15,725 nucleotides of DNA from Flavobacteriales bacterium UBA1531 (GCA_002323795.1 DCPZ01000045.1:1-15725), one strand, 5' to 3'. Positions 7,159 through 14,537 are shown, counted from the stretch's first letter. The notes: generated from the letters alone by a model not told the origin. Made by a program: numbers and translations.

Positions 7159-8448
7159 ATGACTTTTTCTGAGCTCAAGCTGACGCGACAATTTCTGAAT
7201 GCGATTGAAGATGCCGGTTACTCTGTGCCTTCACCCATCCAAATAAAAGCCATTCCTCCTCTCCGATCTGGGCAAGATGTGATCGGAATTGCTCAAACTG
7301 GCACAGGAAAAACAGCTGCTTTTCTGCTGCCGATGCTTCAAACGCTTAAATATGCTCAGCACCATGAGCCTCGTGCTCTCGTTTTGGCCCCCACCAAAGA
7401 GTTGGCCATTCAGATTCACAATGAAGCCATAAAATTTGCCTCGTACACGGACCTTCGCATTCTAGCTCTTTACGGTGGAATCGGACCTAAAACACAAATC
7501 GAACAACTGAATCAAGGCTGCGACTTGATCATTTGCACTCCAGGACGTTTCATTGAATTGTACAGCCACGGTCACATCTCAACCAAACGAATCAAGCACC
7601 TCGTATTGGATGAAGCTGACCGAATGATGGACATGGGGTTCATGCCGCAGCTCAGGCAAGTTCAAGAAATCATCCCAAATAAACGGCAAAACATGCTTTT
7701 TTCCGCAACGTTTCCGCCACGCGTAGAGCGATTGGCCGATGAATTTCTGCTCTGGCCAACCCGAATTGAGGTCACTCCCCAGTCGACCCCGGTAGCCACC
7801 GTGCGTCAAATGAAATTGGAGTTGCCTAACCAACGAACGAAAATTGCCTTCATTGAATGGTGGATTGAACATCACTTGCAGGATAAACGCCTCCTTATTT
7901 TTGCACGAAAAAAAGAAGAGGCCGAGAATCTTGCTCGCTATTTACAACGATCATTTGACTTCGAAATCCGAACCATCCACAGCAATAAGGCACAAAACTC
8001 TCGAATCAATGCAATGGAAGATTTCAGGTCAGGATTGGTCCAAGTCCTTGTCTCAACTGATGTCGCAAGCCGAGGGATCGATGTACCCGAAACAGAGATG
8101 GTCATCAATGCATCTGTACCACGAGACCCTCATGAATATGTGCATCGTATCGGACGAACAGGAAGGGCGTTTCGCAACGGAACCGCTCTAACCTTAAACG
8201 ACCCTGCTGAACGTTATGCCCTTGAACGAATAGAAAGCCTTGTGGGCGAGCCGCTTGAAGAAATCACAGCCCCAGAATCGTTGGAGGATTTTGAAACGCC
8301 ACGGCACGAACGACAAATTCAGGCAAGAGAAATTGACAGAGAATTGCGAAAGCGCGATCCCAACTACAAGGGTGCATTTCATGAAAAAAAGAAGAAAAAA
8401 AGCAGCAAAGGCAAATCAGTTCGTTCCACCGGAAAGACGCGCAAGTAG
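7159..8448 (+). CDS. DEAD-box ATP-dependent RNA helicase, RhlE-like
   Basis: A 429-residue RNA helicase, likely acting in ribosome assembly or mRNA turnover. All superfamily-2 motifs are visible: the Q motif with PSPIQ (24-28), Walker A AQTGTGKT (45-52), PTKELA (78-83), TPGRF (127-131), DEAD (151-154), SAT (182-184), STDVASRGIDVP (299-310) and HRIGRTGR (329-336). The C-terminus, from about residue 385, is charged and ends in a lysine-rich tail (HEKKKKKSSKGK...) typical of RhlE-like proteins and suited to RNA binding. The ATG at 7159 is supported by the family-typical opening MTFSELKL and the promoter just upstream. The last 33 bases overlap the 3' end of the convergent zinc-finger gene. Assignment to RhlE rather than another subfamily rests on motif wording and tail only. 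Confidence 0.94.
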   Translation: MTFSELKLTRQFLNAIEDAGYSVPSPIQIKAIPPLRSGQDVIGIAQTGTGKTAAFLLPMLQTLKYAQHHEPRALVLAPTKELAIQIHNEAIKFASYTDLRILALYGGIGPKTQIEQLNQGCDLIICTPGRFIELYSHGHISTKRIKHLVLDEADRMMDMGFMPQLRQVQEIIPNKRQNMLFSATFPPRVERLADEFLLWPTRIEVTPQSTPVATVRQMKLELPNQRTKIAFIEWWIEHHLQDKRLLIFARKKEEAENLARYLQRSFDFEIRTIHSNKAQNSRINAMEDFRSGLVQVLVSTDVASRGIDVPETEMVINASVPRDPHEYVHRIGRTGRAFRNGTALTLNDPAERYALERIESLVGEPLEEITAPESLEDFETPRHERQIQAREIDRELRKRDPNYKGAFHEKKKKKSSKGKSVRSTGKTRK

Positions 8449-8823
8449 GACCTCAGGCTCGTCCGACCAAGAAGTCAGCCCATCTCCTTGCAAGATGTAA
8501 CCCTCTTCAAAACACATAATGGCTAAACGTCCATCCTCAAGCGGATGAACATGGGTATGAAAGTTGAAGTCAAATCCGTTTCGTCGCAACCAAATGAATC
8601 GACCTTCTTCCGTCAGCTCCAATCGGGTCTTTTGCCTAAGTGCGAGAAGCAATGACCGGTTGCGAATCAGAATCTTTTCGACGCCTTTTACCGTTTTAGT
8701 TCGCTTATTGCCTCTACGATGGTGACGCACGCGGCATGCATCGTTACAGAACTTCTTATCCATTCTACCTTGCAAAGGACGGCTGCAATCCAAGCAGCAT
8801 GATGTTGGAATTGTAAATATCAT
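8416..8823 (-). CDS. Small zinc-finger protein, uncharacterised Bacteroidota family
   Basis: A 135-residue protein of unknown function. An N-terminal treble-clef-like zinc finger is seen at C10, C13, C26 and C30 (CLDC, then GRMDKKFCNDACRVRHHRR), resembling the short zinc ribbons annotated as DUF2116-like. A basic linker follows, then a helix (VEKILIRNRSLLLAL). The C-terminal half contains NGFDFNFHTHVHPLEDGRLA followed by CFEEGYIL. I recall a similar FNFNYHTH...YGYLPL segment in small proteins of other Bacteroidota, so this looks like a real conserved family rather than a chance frame. No enzymatic motif is evident; the finger and basic patch suggest nucleic-acid or protein binding. The final 33 bases overlap the helicase 3' end. 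The upstream 100 bases carry a short direct repeat but no clear promoter. Confidence 0.8.
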   Translation of the reverse strand: MIFTIPTSCCLDCSRPLQGRMDKKFCNDACRVRHHRRGNKRTKTVKGVEKILIRNRSLLLALRQKTRLELTEEGRFIWLRRNGFDFNFHTHVHPLEDGRLAIMCFEEGYILQGDGLTSWSDEPEVLLARLSGGTN

Positions 8824-8872
8824 TCTGCAATAAAAAAAGCAGTAACACGCTTATGCACTGATGTTTACGGAT

Positions 8873-8906
8873 GCAAATCAGCGCTTTGTCACTGTAGCAA
8901 ATCAGC
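8873..8906. repeat. 1.4-copy tandem repeat of 24 bp in the PNP / zinc-finger intergenic region
   Basis: The 10-mer GCAAATCAGC occurs at 8873-8882 and again at 8897-8906, a 24-base period. The unit tail CGCTTTGTCACTG (8882-8894) has a 10-of-13 match at 8848-8860 (CGCTTATGCACTG). The array sits in the 100-base gap upstream of the zinc-finger gene, in the same direction as its transcription. It could be paired protein-binding sites or a slippage duplication. Confidence 0.5.
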
Positions 8907-8923
8907 CAATGACTTATACGGAG

Positions 8924-9745
8924 TCATTCCATGCGACCGAGCAAACGAACAATCAATTTTGTGAGCAGCGGTTCAGCCTTTTGCGCCATAGCAACAACCT
9001 CGCTCAAGTCAAATGGTTTTAATTCCTCTGGATTACACTCGTCCGTCAAAACACTTACTGCCGCGCATGGCATGCCCATGTGCACCGCTGCAATCACTTC
9101 TGGGACAGTCGACATTCCAACGGCATCAGCTCCAATGGTTCTGAGATAGCGATACTCAGCACGCGTCTCCAATTGCGGCCCGGCTACACTGCAATAAACT
9201 CCTCCAGGCAGCTTAATTCCTAAATCAGAGGCTATGTCCTTTAACAAAGCACTCAGCGTTAAATCATAAGGTCGGCTCATGTCGGGAAATCGCACGCCCA
9301 AAGAAGCCAAGTTTTCGCCACGAAGCGGCGTATCTGGCAGCAAGTTGATGTGATCCTCAATCAACATCAATCCTCCCTTTTTGAAATCCGGATTCAGACT
9401 TCCAGACGCATTCGAAATCAACAGCGTGTTTGCACCTAACATGCCCGAAATCCGAACGGGCTTGACCACTTGCTCCATGGAATAACCTTCGTAAAAATGG
9501 AAGCGTCCTTGCCAGGCAAGGACCTTCTTGCCTCCTATTAATCCGTAGATAAGTCGTCCAAAATGTTGCTCTACCGTGGCAACGGGCAAATGCGGGATTT
9601 GACTGTAACTCCAAGATTTTTCAATGTCAATGGCATCCACCAATCCTCCAAGTCCAGTTCCAAGCACAATGGCAACATCAACTTCATCGACCCCCCTTTC
9701 CCTCAAATACTTCGAGGATTCTTGCAATTCTTCCAAAACTTCCAT
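8924..9745 (-). CDS. punA: Purine nucleoside phosphorylase, trimeric (PNP I) type
   Basis: A 273-residue cytosolic enzyme that splits purine ribonucleosides with phosphate into base and ribose 1-phosphate for salvage. Visible motifs are VLGTGLGG (phosphate loop, 27-34), GRFHFYEGYS (80-89), SNASGSLNPDF (111-121), AGPQLETRAEYR (188-199) and GADAVGMSTVPEVI (205-218). Length fits the trimeric family. Glu193 aligns with the purine-binding Glu201 of human PNP. Asp235 (VLTDECNPE) aligns without gaps to human Asn243, the residue that helps select 6-oxopurines; Asp there occurs in methylthioadenosine phosphorylases. The remaining motif words and Glu193 argue for PNP rather than MTAP. The gene is divergent from the hydroxyacyl-CoA dehydrogenase, with a 71-base gap holding a -7 box. 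Confidence 0.94.
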   Translation of the reverse strand: MEVLEELQESSKYLRERGVDEVDVAIVLGTGLGGLVDAIDIEKSWSYSQIPHLPVATVEQHFGRLIYGLIGGKKVLAWQGRFHFYEGYSMEQVVKPVRISGMLGANTLLISNASGSLNPDFKKGGLMLIEDHINLLPDTPLRGENLASLGVRFPDMSRPYDLTLSALLKDIASDLGIKLPGGVYCSVAGPQLETRAEYRYLRTIGADAVGMSTVPEVIAAVHMGMPCAAVSVLTDECNPEELKPFDLSEVVAMAQKAEPLLTKLIVRLLGRME

Positions 9746-9758
9746 CTCTCGTTTTTTA

Positions 9759-9766
9759 CAAAGCTA
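9759..9766 (-). promoter_or_regulatory. -7 box for the purine nucleoside phosphorylase gene
   Basis: TAGCTTTG on the minus strand is a perfect TAnnTTTG match, ending 13 bases before the ATG at 9745 and predicting a leader of about nine bases. No TTG was found at the expected -33 position, so the promoter may be weak or need an activator. Confidence 0.5.
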
Positions 9767-9816
9767 TAAAAACAAGATTGCCGACCTTTGAAGCATTAGA
9801 ATGAACCATTTATCGC

Positions 9817-11001
9817 ATGATCAAGCAAGAAACTAATCATTCAATTGCCATTGTCGGTGCCGGAGCAATGGGCTCGGGGATTGCCCAAGTCGCAGCTCAA
9901 GCCGGACATTCTGTTGTGCTCTTTGACACCAAGGAGCAAGCGTTAGACCGCAGCATGAGCGAATTGTCAAAGGTTGCCAATCGTCAAGTCAGCAAGGGAC
10001 GATGGACGCAACTGCAAGCTGATGAATTGCAAGGCAGAATCTTCAGAACGACAGAAATGAACGATTTGAAGGGCAGTGTTTTAGTTATTGAAGCCATTGT
10101 CGAGGACTTCGATGCAAAATCTTCGTTGTTTCAGAAGCTTGAGGGCTTAGTGCCTTCCTCAACCATTCTCGCGACCAATACCTCTTCTTTGTCAGTCACT
10201 GCGCTGGCAGGACGACTTAAGCACCCGCAGCGTCTAATCGGACTTCATTTTTTCAATCCTGCTCCCTTGATGGCATTGGTTGAGATCGTCCCAGCATTGC
10301 AAACTGATGTAAATATTGTCGCGCAGTGTCAAACATGGATGACTGCCTGGAACAAATCCTCAGTCATTGCCAAGGACACCCCTGGATTTATCGTGAATCG
10401 ACTGGCCCGTCCATTTTACGGTGAAGCCCTTCGAATCGCGGAAGAAGGTCAATACAGCATACAAACCATTGACGAAGCGATGCGCGCCATCGGCTTTCGC
10501 ATGGGCCCATTTCAATTGATGGACCTCATTGGAAACGACGTAAACTATGCCGTAACATGCACCGTTTTTGACGCCTTCTACTTTGACCCCCGTTACCGCC
10601 CAAGCCTGATTCAAAAGCAACATGTGGATGCAGGGTGGCTCGGAAAAAAAACGAATCGAGGCTATTATTCATATCAAGATGACGGGCAGGTATTGTCAAC
10701 AGACAAACAAATCGTTGACCCGCAGGCTCAGAGGCAAATTTCCGACCGTATTCTGTCCCTTCTGATCAATGAAGCCGCAGATGCCTTAAGGTTGAACATC
10801 GCCAGTGCAGCCGATTTGGAGGTTGCAATGACCAAGGGCGTCAATTACCCCAAAGGTCTGCTCAAATGGGGGAATGAGTGGGGAATTGCCCATGCACTTG
10901 AGAAGCTCGAAGCCTTGCAGAAGGAATATGGAGAAGAGCGCTATCGACCCTCCCCGTTGTTGAAACACATGGCCCTCAGAGGAGAACAGTTCGCTGTTTG
11001 A
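9817..11001 (+). CDS. 3-hydroxyacyl-CoA dehydrogenase (PaaH/FadB-like)
   Basis: A 394-residue NAD-dependent enzyme oxidising (S)-3-hydroxyacyl-CoA to 3-ketoacyl-CoA in fatty acid beta-oxidation or a phenylacetate-type ring-degradation route. The N-terminal Rossmann domain has IVGAGAMGSGIAQVAAQAG (12-30) and the acidic residue after the second strand (LFDTKE). The catalytic His-Glu pair is at H144 (LHFFNPAPL) and E156 (VEIVP), with KDTPGFIVNR (186-195) next. The C-terminal part contains a first 3HCDH domain (about 187-285) and a second, shorter one (about 300-385), the arrangement of PaaH-type proteins. No enoyl-CoA hydratase domain is fused, so it is not a full FadB. The adjacent mutAB pair, convergent with a four-base gap, also works on acyl-CoAs. 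The exact substrate cannot be set from sequence. Confidence 0.92.
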   Translation: MIKQETNHSIAIVGAGAMGSGIAQVAAQAGHSVVLFDTKEQALDRSMSELSKVANRQVSKGRWTQLQADELQGRIFRTTEMNDLKGSVLVIEAIVEDFDAKSSLFQKLEGLVPSSTILATNTSSLSVTALAGRLKHPQRLIGLHFFNPAPLMALVEIVPALQTDVNIVAQCQTWMTAWNKSSVIAKDTPGFIVNRLARPFYGEALRIAEEGQYSIQTIDEAMRAIGFRMGPFQLMDLIGNDVNYAVTCTVFDAFYFDPRYRPSLIQKQHVDAGWLGKKTNRGYYSYQDDGQVLSTDKQIVDPQAQRQISDRILSLLINEAADALRLNIASAADLEVAMTKGVNYPKGLLKWGNEWGIAHALEKLEALQKEYGEERYRPSPLLKHMALRGEQFAV

Positions 11002-11005
11002 GAAA

Positions 11006-13039
11006 TCAGACGTAAGCGTCTAGTAGAACCTCGAGAATTTCAGAAGCAGATTTGGTGATCGGAGTTCCTGGACCAAAAACTCCTACTGCTCCGGTCGAAA
11101 ACAAGGCATCGTAATCCTTCGCGGGAATCACGCCGCCGACGACGACCAATATATCTTCGCGTCCCAACGATTTCAAAGCATCAACCAGAGCAGGGACAAG
11201 CGTTTTGTGACCGGCTGCAAGTGTACTTATGCCAACCACATGCACGTCATTGTCAACGGCCTGTTGCGCAACCTCTTCCGGAGTTTGAAACAACGCTCCT
11301 AGATCCACGTCAAATCCAAGATCGGCAAATGATGAAGCCACTACCTTGGCGCCACGATCGTGTCCATCTTGCCCCATTTTAGCCACCAGAATTCTTGGTT
11401 GGCGACCAACTTCTTGTGCAAAATCTCCGGCTAACTTTACAACCGCATCATATTCCTTTTGTCCTTCCATTGCTCTGGAGAATATACCACTTACCTTCTG
11501 AGTTTTCGGTTTGAATCGACCATAAACTGATTCTAGCGCCAAACTAATTTCGCCAAGTGTGGCTCGACAACGCGCCGCAGCAACAGTCAAATCGAGTAAA
11601 TTTTCCTGCCCCTCTGCTCCTTTGCATAGTCGCTCCAAAGCTTCAGATGCCATTGAGGAATCCCGATTTTGCTTCACCTCCGCGATTCGCTTGATCTGGT
11701 CTGCCCTCACCTTCGATTGATCAATTTCGAGCGTTTCAATCAGATCTTCTGTTTCAAGCGCGAACAAATTAACCCCAATCAATTGATCCTGACTTCGATC
11801 AATGCGCGCTTGCTTTTCCGCAGCAGCTGCCTCGATACGAAGCTTTGGGATGCCCTGCTCAATCGCTGAGGACATTCCACCCGCATCATCAATTTCTTGA
11901 ATGAGTGCGTCCGCTTTATCAATCATCTGAGCGGTTAACTCCTCCATCATTCGAGATCCATGCCACGGATCAACGGCTTTACACATGCCCGCTTTATTCT
12001 GCAGAAACAGCTGTGTATTGCGAGCTACACGGGCAGAAGCTTTGGTCGGAAGTGCAATGGCTTCATCCATGGAATTGGTGTGCAAGGATTGCGTTCCTCC
12101 AAAAACTGCAGACATTGCTTCGAGCGTCGTTCGCGCAACATTGTTCCAAGGATCCTGCGCTGTAAGCGACCAGCCGCTGGTTTGCGTATGGGTTCGCAGC
12201 ATCAGTGATTTTGGGTTCTTGGCGCCCAACTTTTTCATGCAATCTGCCCAGATGAGCCGGGCTGCGCGCATTTTTGCAATTTCCTCAAAATGGTTCATTC
12301 CACTCGCCCAGAAAAAACTCAACCGCGGAGCAAATGCGTCGATATCTAGGCCAGACTGCAAACCTGTTTTCACATACTCCAAACCGTCCGCGAGCGTATA
12401 TGCCAACTCCAATTCAGGCGTCGCACCCGCCTCCTGCATGTGGTATCCAGAAATGGATATGGAGTTGAATTTCGGCATACGTGACGCAGTGTATTTAAAT
12501 ATATCTGCAATGATTCGCATGGAAGGTTTGGGCGGATATATATAAGTATTACGAACCATGAACTCCTTCAGAATATCATTCTGAATTGTGCCCTTCAGAG
12601 CCTCAGCATCCACATCTTGTTCTTCAGCGGCTACGATGTAGAATGCAAGTATGGGAAGCACGGCACCGTTCATCGTCATACTCACGGACATCTCACCCAG
12701 TGGTATATCCTCAAACAAACGCTTCATATCCTCGACAGTATCAATGGCTACACCGGCCATCCCAACGTCGCCAGAAACCCTCGGGTGGTCACTGTCGTAA
12801 CCGCGATGCGTGGCCAAATCAAATGCCACACTGAGCCCCTTCTGACCTGCGGCAAGGTTGGCGCGGTAGAATGCGTTTGAGGCTTCGGCCGTTGAAAAAC
12901 CAGCATACTGCCGAATCGTCCAAGGGCGAGAGGTGAACATGCTCGGATAAGGTCCACCCAAAAAAGGAGCTTGGCCCGGCCCAAATTGCTCGTGCTCCTC
13001 GCATTCGTTTTTAACCGGATAATGCGCCTTCAATTTCAT
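11006..13039 (-). CDS. mutB: Methylmalonyl-CoA mutase large (catalytic) subunit
   Basis: A 677-residue adenosylcobalamin enzyme that interconverts succinyl-CoA and (R)-methylmalonyl-CoA, linking propionate metabolism and the TCA cycle; also called scpA. The TIM-barrel active site is intact: RPWTIRQYAGFSTAEASNAF with Y45, R163 in FMVRNTYIYPP and H200 in SISGYHMQEAGA match P. shermanii Y89, R207 and H244 at a constant offset of 44. The C-terminal B12-binding domain has GQDGHDRG with H560 as the cobalt ligand, VVGISTLAAGHKTL, VVVGGVIP and GVFGPGTPI. The ATG at 13039 overlaps the mutA stop as ATGA, so translation is probably coupled; an in-frame ATG at 13093 would run further into mutA. The N-terminus is about 40 residues shorter than in P. 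shermanii. No epimerase or MeaB chaperone gene is in the window. Confidence 0.97.
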   Translation of the reverse strand: MKLKAHYPVKNECEEHEQFGPGQAPFLGGPYPSMFTSRPWTIRQYAGFSTAEASNAFYRANLAAGQKGLSVAFDLATHRGYDSDHPRVSGDVGMAGVAIDTVEDMKRLFEDIPLGEMSVSMTMNGAVLPILAFYIVAAEEQDVDAEALKGTIQNDILKEFMVRNTYIYPPKPSMRIIADIFKYTASRMPKFNSISISGYHMQEAGATPELELAYTLADGLEYVKTGLQSGLDIDAFAPRLSFFWASGMNHFEEIAKMRAARLIWADCMKKLGAKNPKSLMLRTHTQTSGWSLTAQDPWNNVARTTLEAMSAVFGGTQSLHTNSMDEAIALPTKASARVARNTQLFLQNKAGMCKAVDPWHGSRMMEELTAQMIDKADALIQEIDDAGGMSSAIEQGIPKLRIEAAAAEKQARIDRSQDQLIGVNLFALETEDLIETLEIDQSKVRADQIKRIAEVKQNRDSSMASEALERLCKGAEGQENLLDLTVAAARCRATLGEISLALESVYGRFKPKTQKVSGIFSRAMEGQKEYDAVVKLAGDFAQEVGRQPRILVAKMGQDGHDRGAKVVASSFADLGFDVDLGALFQTPEEVAQQAVDNDVHVVGISTLAAGHKTLVPALVDALKSLGREDILVVVGGVIPAKDYDALFSTGAVGVFGPGTPITKSASEILEVLLDAYV

Positions 13040-14094
13040 GATTTTGAACTCAAGTAAATGGACCAAGCTGCATCCAACATATTCATCGACCACGTATCTA
13101 AGGTTCGACTGCCTCCCATCGGATCAAACGTGCGATGAAGACCGGCCTCCTCACGCATCACGTGTTGGATGTTCCGAGCCCATCGGAGCGCCGAATCTTC
13201 GAATGGATCATGTTCCGACAATCCTGAATGAGGAACAGTCTCCACTCCATCTGCACCGCCAATGACTGCCGCGTATGAAGCCGTGGTTAAATCAATAAGA
13301 TGATCGGTCTGCAATTTATTCTGGAAGGAGGCGGTAGACGTTGTTGCATCAATCCAAATGGGACGGTCTTCCAGATTGTGGTAAGTCAACCAACGCGACC
13401 ACAATACCCGCAATGCGCGCAATGCCGCCACTTCTTCCAAGACATCAACCGAAGACCACCATCTCCAAACGAATCGATTAAGCTCGTGATTTATAGAGAC
13501 CGATGAAGATCTCGCAAACTCGAGCCATACATCCATCGCCTGACAATATTCAGCCATGGCATCTGTTAGATCCAGCGAGCGATCACGATGATCGTATTCG
13601 CCACATTGCCAAATTCTCAGATCAAGTGCGTTGGACAGAAGCATGTGATGTTCTTTCCAAGAATCAAGTGTTGTTGATGCGGTGATGGGCAAGCCACATG
13701 TCCCTCTCCATCCAGCGACCAAGAGGGATTGAACATCCCATGATTCATCTTTGAACAGCGAGGCTGCCAAGTGCAGCTCAACCATGTTGAGATGAACGCC
13801 TTCCAACCAGCTCTTCGTGAACCCTTTTGAATTTTCATCAAAGCGCAGACCCGAAACTCCATGCAAAAGTGCTGGCATAACCTCATGCTCGCTGCGAATG
13901 CTTTGCTGTAATTGCCACGGATTCCCTTCCTCTGGTGACGCTATGCACCGCTCGGGCAATGCGAAGGGAGCCGCTTTATCAACCCAGATTGGTTGTTCCC
14001 AAGTTCCATTCGATACGGAACTTGCATCTCCCACCTTTTCGGCCCATTGCTCTGGATCGAATGCATTAAAAGATTTCCATCTGTTTCTCGGCAT
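13036..14094 (-). CDS. mutA: Methylmalonyl-CoA mutase small subunit, unusually short
   Basis: A 352-residue non-catalytic partner of MutB. It is identified from position (upstream of mutB with an ATGA overlap) and from degenerate mutase-like stretches such as GVSGLRFDENSKGF, SYAAVIGGADGVETVPHSG, LRWARNIQHVMREEAGL and the near-C-terminal TFDPMGGSRTLDTWS, which resembles the mutase DPxGGS motif. It lacks a B12-binding domain: no DxHxxG, and the frame ends soon after DPMGGS. Actinobacterial MutA is about 600 residues, and Bacteroidota MutA is, from memory, about 450, so this copy is shortened, mostly in the N-terminal and early barrel regions. Tryptophans are frequent, including a WRWW cluster. 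A leaderless-type promoter sits directly upstream. Confidence 0.88.
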   Translation of the reverse strand: MPRNRWKSFNAFDPEQWAEKVGDASSVSNGTWEQPIWVDKAAPFALPERCIASPEEGNPWQLQQSIRSEHEVMPALLHGVSGLRFDENSKGFTKSWLEGVHLNMVELHLAASLFKDESWDVQSLLVAGWRGTCGLPITASTTLDSWKEHHMLLSNALDLRIWQCGEYDHRDRSLDLTDAMAEYCQAMDVWLEFARSSSVSINHELNRFVWRWWSSVDVLEEVAALRALRVLWSRWLTYHNLEDRPIWIDATTSTASFQNKLQTDHLIDLTTASYAAVIGGADGVETVPHSGLSEHDPFEDSALRWARNIQHVMREEAGLHRTFDPMGGSRTLDTWSMNMLDAAWSIYLSSKS

Positions 14095-14098
14095 GGTT

Positions 14099-14127
14099 CA
14101 AATTTACAAAACCAAAGACCGACCAAA
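14099..14127 (-). promoter_or_regulatory. Promoter for mutA-mutB, predicted leaderless
   Basis: On the minus strand TTTG (14127-14124) is followed after 17 bases by TAAATTTG (14106-14099), a perfect -7 box, which ends four bases before the mutA ATG. Spacing is at the short end for Bacteroidota. The predicted transcript starts at or within a base or so of the start codon. Confidence 0.6.
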
Positions 14128-14144
14128 CTTCGAGCTCAATTGGC

Positions 14145-14152
14145 TAATTTTC
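14145..14152 (+). promoter_or_regulatory. Candidate -7 box for csaA
   Basis: TAATTTTC matches TAnnTTTG in all but the last base and ends five bases before the csaA ATG, the same close spacing as at mutA and the helicase. No TTG is seen at the expected -33 distance, so this is weak evidence. Confidence 0.3.
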
Positions 14153-14157
14153 GACGT

Positions 14158-14499
14158 ATGAAACCAACCATTGAATGGGAGCAATTTGCGCAAGTGCAAA
14201 TGCAAGTAGGGCGCATATTGGACGTCCGATCCTTTCCTGAAGCTATAAGCCCTGCTTTCATCATCACCGTCGATTTTGGAAAAGAGCGCGGAATCCTCAA
14301 AACCTCAGCCCAACTCACCGAGCGCTACCTTCCTCAGGATTTGCAAGGCAAGCTTGTGGTAGGAGTTACGAATTTCCCCAAGAAACAAATTGGTCCAATG
14401 ATGTCAGAATTTCTCATCCTTGGTGCCCTTGATGAAAAAGCCGGTACGGCCATCATTCAAATCTGCGAAGATGTGCCCTTGGGCACTTCAATCGCCTGA
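14158..14499 (+). CDS. csaA: CsaA-like tRNA-binding domain protein
   Basis: A 113-residue single-domain protein with the OB-fold tRNA-binding domain also found at the C-terminus of some methionyl-tRNA synthetases and in Arc1p. The visible family pattern is VQMQVGRILDVRSFPEA (11-27), VDFGKERGILKTSAQLTERY, and VVGVTNFPKKQIGPMMSEFLILG. This full-length match and the small size fit CsaA, described in Bacillus as an export-related chaperone; binding of tRNA is an equally reasonable role. The ATG at 14158 is chosen because MKPTIEWEQF matches the family start; a longer frame from 13993 is antisense to the mutA N-terminus. Divergent from mutA with 63 bases between the starts, and followed 38 bases later by the HAD phosphatase gene. 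Confidence 0.92.
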   Translation: MKPTIEWEQFAQVQMQVGRILDVRSFPEAISPAFIITVDFGKERGILKTSAQLTERYLPQDLQGKLVVGVTNFPKKQIGPMMSEFLILGALDEKAGTAIIQICEDVPLGTSIA

Positions 14500-14502
14500 T
14501 CC

Positions 14503-14533
14503 TTGGGGGATTCCTTGGCGGTCCGTAGTTTCG
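14503..14533 (+). promoter_or_regulatory. Candidate promoter for the HAD phosphatase gene, predicted leaderless
   Basis: TTG (14503-14505) is followed after exactly 20 bases by TAGTTTCG (14526-14533), one mismatch from TAnnTTTG. The box ends four bases before the ATG at 14538, as at mutA and the helicase. The downstream aminotransferase gene would be carried on the same transcript. Confidence 0.5.
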
Positions 14534-14537
14534 CCCA

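Noticed and set aside
8380..8402. An in-phase A AAA AAG heptamer in the helicase tail, the type of site used for -1 frameshifting in E. coli dnaX.
   Set aside because: It lies in a lysine-rich tail where A-runs are expected, I found no clear stimulatory stem or upstream Shine-Dalgarno, and the -1 frame adds only an uninformative basic peptide.
9787..9818. A possible -33 TTTG with TATCGCAT 20 bases later as promoter for the hydroxyacyl-CoA dehydrogenase gene.
   Set aside because: The -7 match is poor (TA only) and overlaps the start codon; not strong enough to annotate.
11985..12545. A 186-codon plus-strand open frame within mutB.
   Set aside because: It is fully antisense to strongly conserved catalytic-domain sequence and has no family features or promoter of its own.
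13040..13093. An earlier ATG for mutB deep inside mutA.
   Set aside because: The ATGA stop-start overlap at 13036-13039 gives normal coupling, and the extra 18 residues do not resemble any mutase N-terminus.
14472..14487. A GTGCCC-TT-GGGCAC hairpin at the end of csaA.
   Set aside because: It lies in coding sequence, has a two-base loop and no T-run, so a terminator role is unlikely.
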